A stretch of 64,000 nt of DNA from Ferrovibrio sp. MS7 (lineage in GTDB: Bacteria > Pseudomonadota > Alphaproteobacteria > Ferrovibrionales > Ferrovibrionaceae): NCBI RefSeq assembly GCF_038404985.1, contig NZ_JBBKBA010000003.1, positions 405,347 through 469,346 of the forward strand, in the 5' to 3' direction. How positions within the stretch are numbered: position 1 is the stretch's first letter; the number at the start of each line of letters is the position of its first letter. Positions 63,739 to 64,000 of the stretch are shown piece by piece. Both the position numbers and the translations under genes were made by a program. The notes beneath the pieces were generated by a model. That model worked only from the letters and a program-made list of their open reading frames with translations. It was not told the origin of the DNA and made no database searches.

Positions 63739-64000
63739 TTAGGCGGAGATGCTGGCGACGACGCCGGCGCCGACGGTACGGCCGCCTTCGCGGATGGCGA
63801 AGCGGAGGCCGTCATCCATGGCGATCGGCGCGATCAGCTCGACCTGCATGGTCACGTTGTCGCCCGGCATCACCATTTCGACACCTTCCGGCAGCGACAC
63901 CACACCGGTCACGTCGGTGGTGCGGAAGTAGAACTGCGGACGGTAGTTGGTGAAGAACGGGGTGTGGCGGCCGCCCTCTTCCTTGGTCAGGATGTAGGCT
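63739..64000 (-). CDS. tuf: Elongation factor Tu, C-terminal end (cut by window edge)
   Basis: The last 86 codons of EF-Tu domain III; the rest lies right of the window. The frame ends '[13 protein letters not shown]', with '[20 protein letters not shown]' before it, an almost invariant EF-Tu sequence. EF-Tu brings aminoacyl-tRNA to the ribosome. It is the first gene in view of the tuf - tRNA-Trp - secE - nusG series, with tRNA-Trp 20 bases downstream. Confidence 0.96.
   Translation of the reverse strand, partial: AYILTKEEGGRHTPFFTNYRPQFYFRTTDVTGVVSLPEGVEMVMPGDNVTMQVELIAPIAMDDGLRFAIREGGRTVGAGVVASISA

Overview
The window is a GC-rich chromosomal segment of an alphaproteobacterium, probably Rhodospirillales-like. 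This is inferred from GC-rich third positions, the order tuf - tRNA-Trp - secE - nusG - rplKA - rplJL - rpoBC, a class I cytochrome c, and the palindromic repeats that resemble those of alphaproteobacterial genomes. No 16S gene is present, so the genus is not fixed. Almost all of it reads as stable core and catabolic chromosome. There is no phage, no transposase and no CRISPR array.

Layout. (1) 1-5113: aerobic benzoate degradation through benzoyl-CoA (box pathway). A benzoate-CoA ligase (cut by the window edge) and a flavodoxin face left; boxR, boxC and boxB face right. A perfect and a near-perfect copy of GCATTATAATGC overlie the -10 boxes of the boxC and boxR promoters. (2) 5144-11074: hot-dog thioesterase and xanthine phosphoribosyltransferase, an unknown membrane protein, and the MlaEFD lipid-transport operon with a PqiC-like lipoprotein. 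(3) 11176-18033: sugar isomerase, orphan TRAP binding protein, DUF6969-like protein, cytochrome c, then mlaC - Sel1 protein - mlaA - gamma-carbonic anhydrase. The Mla system is thus split over two loci. (4) 18154-19663: ECF sigma factor, membrane anti-sigma factor and heavy-metal-sensor-like protein. (5) 19867-33000: denD, argE, serine hydrolase, enoyl-CoA hydratases, typA, a membrane nucleotide cyclase, an MFS carrier, ugd and galU. (6) 32897-38245: metY, an AT-rich foreign gene flanked by a perfect 17-bp direct repeat, then the 4-hydroxybenzoate locus (pobR-like regulator, pobA, MFS carrier). (7) 38339-46980: cutA, heme A synthase, two AMP-forming acyl-CoA ligases, uppP, a short threonyl-tRNA synthetase and a serine hydrolase. 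(8) 46987-51450: parC, recO, a VapBC-like toxin-antitoxin pair and a secreted hypothetical. (9) 51480-64000: the transcription/translation core, read leftward.

The most notable signal is upstream of the short threonyl-tRNA synthetase (395 residues, no TGS or editing domain). A 28-codon leader ORF carries seven threonine codons among residues 8-15. It is followed by a terminator hairpin and by alternative pairings, which together have the architecture of a threonine-sensing transcription attenuator. This would be a starvation-inducible second ThrRS, comparable in role to Bacillus ThrZ but controlled by leader-peptide attenuation.

Other points of note are the single-gene insertion between the 17-bp repeats, six 10-bp tandem repeats just upstream of recO, three tandem hairpins after argE, a palindromic repeat that supplies the C-terminus of an MFS protein, and several promoters whose -10 box sits so close to the start codon that the mRNA should be leaderless.
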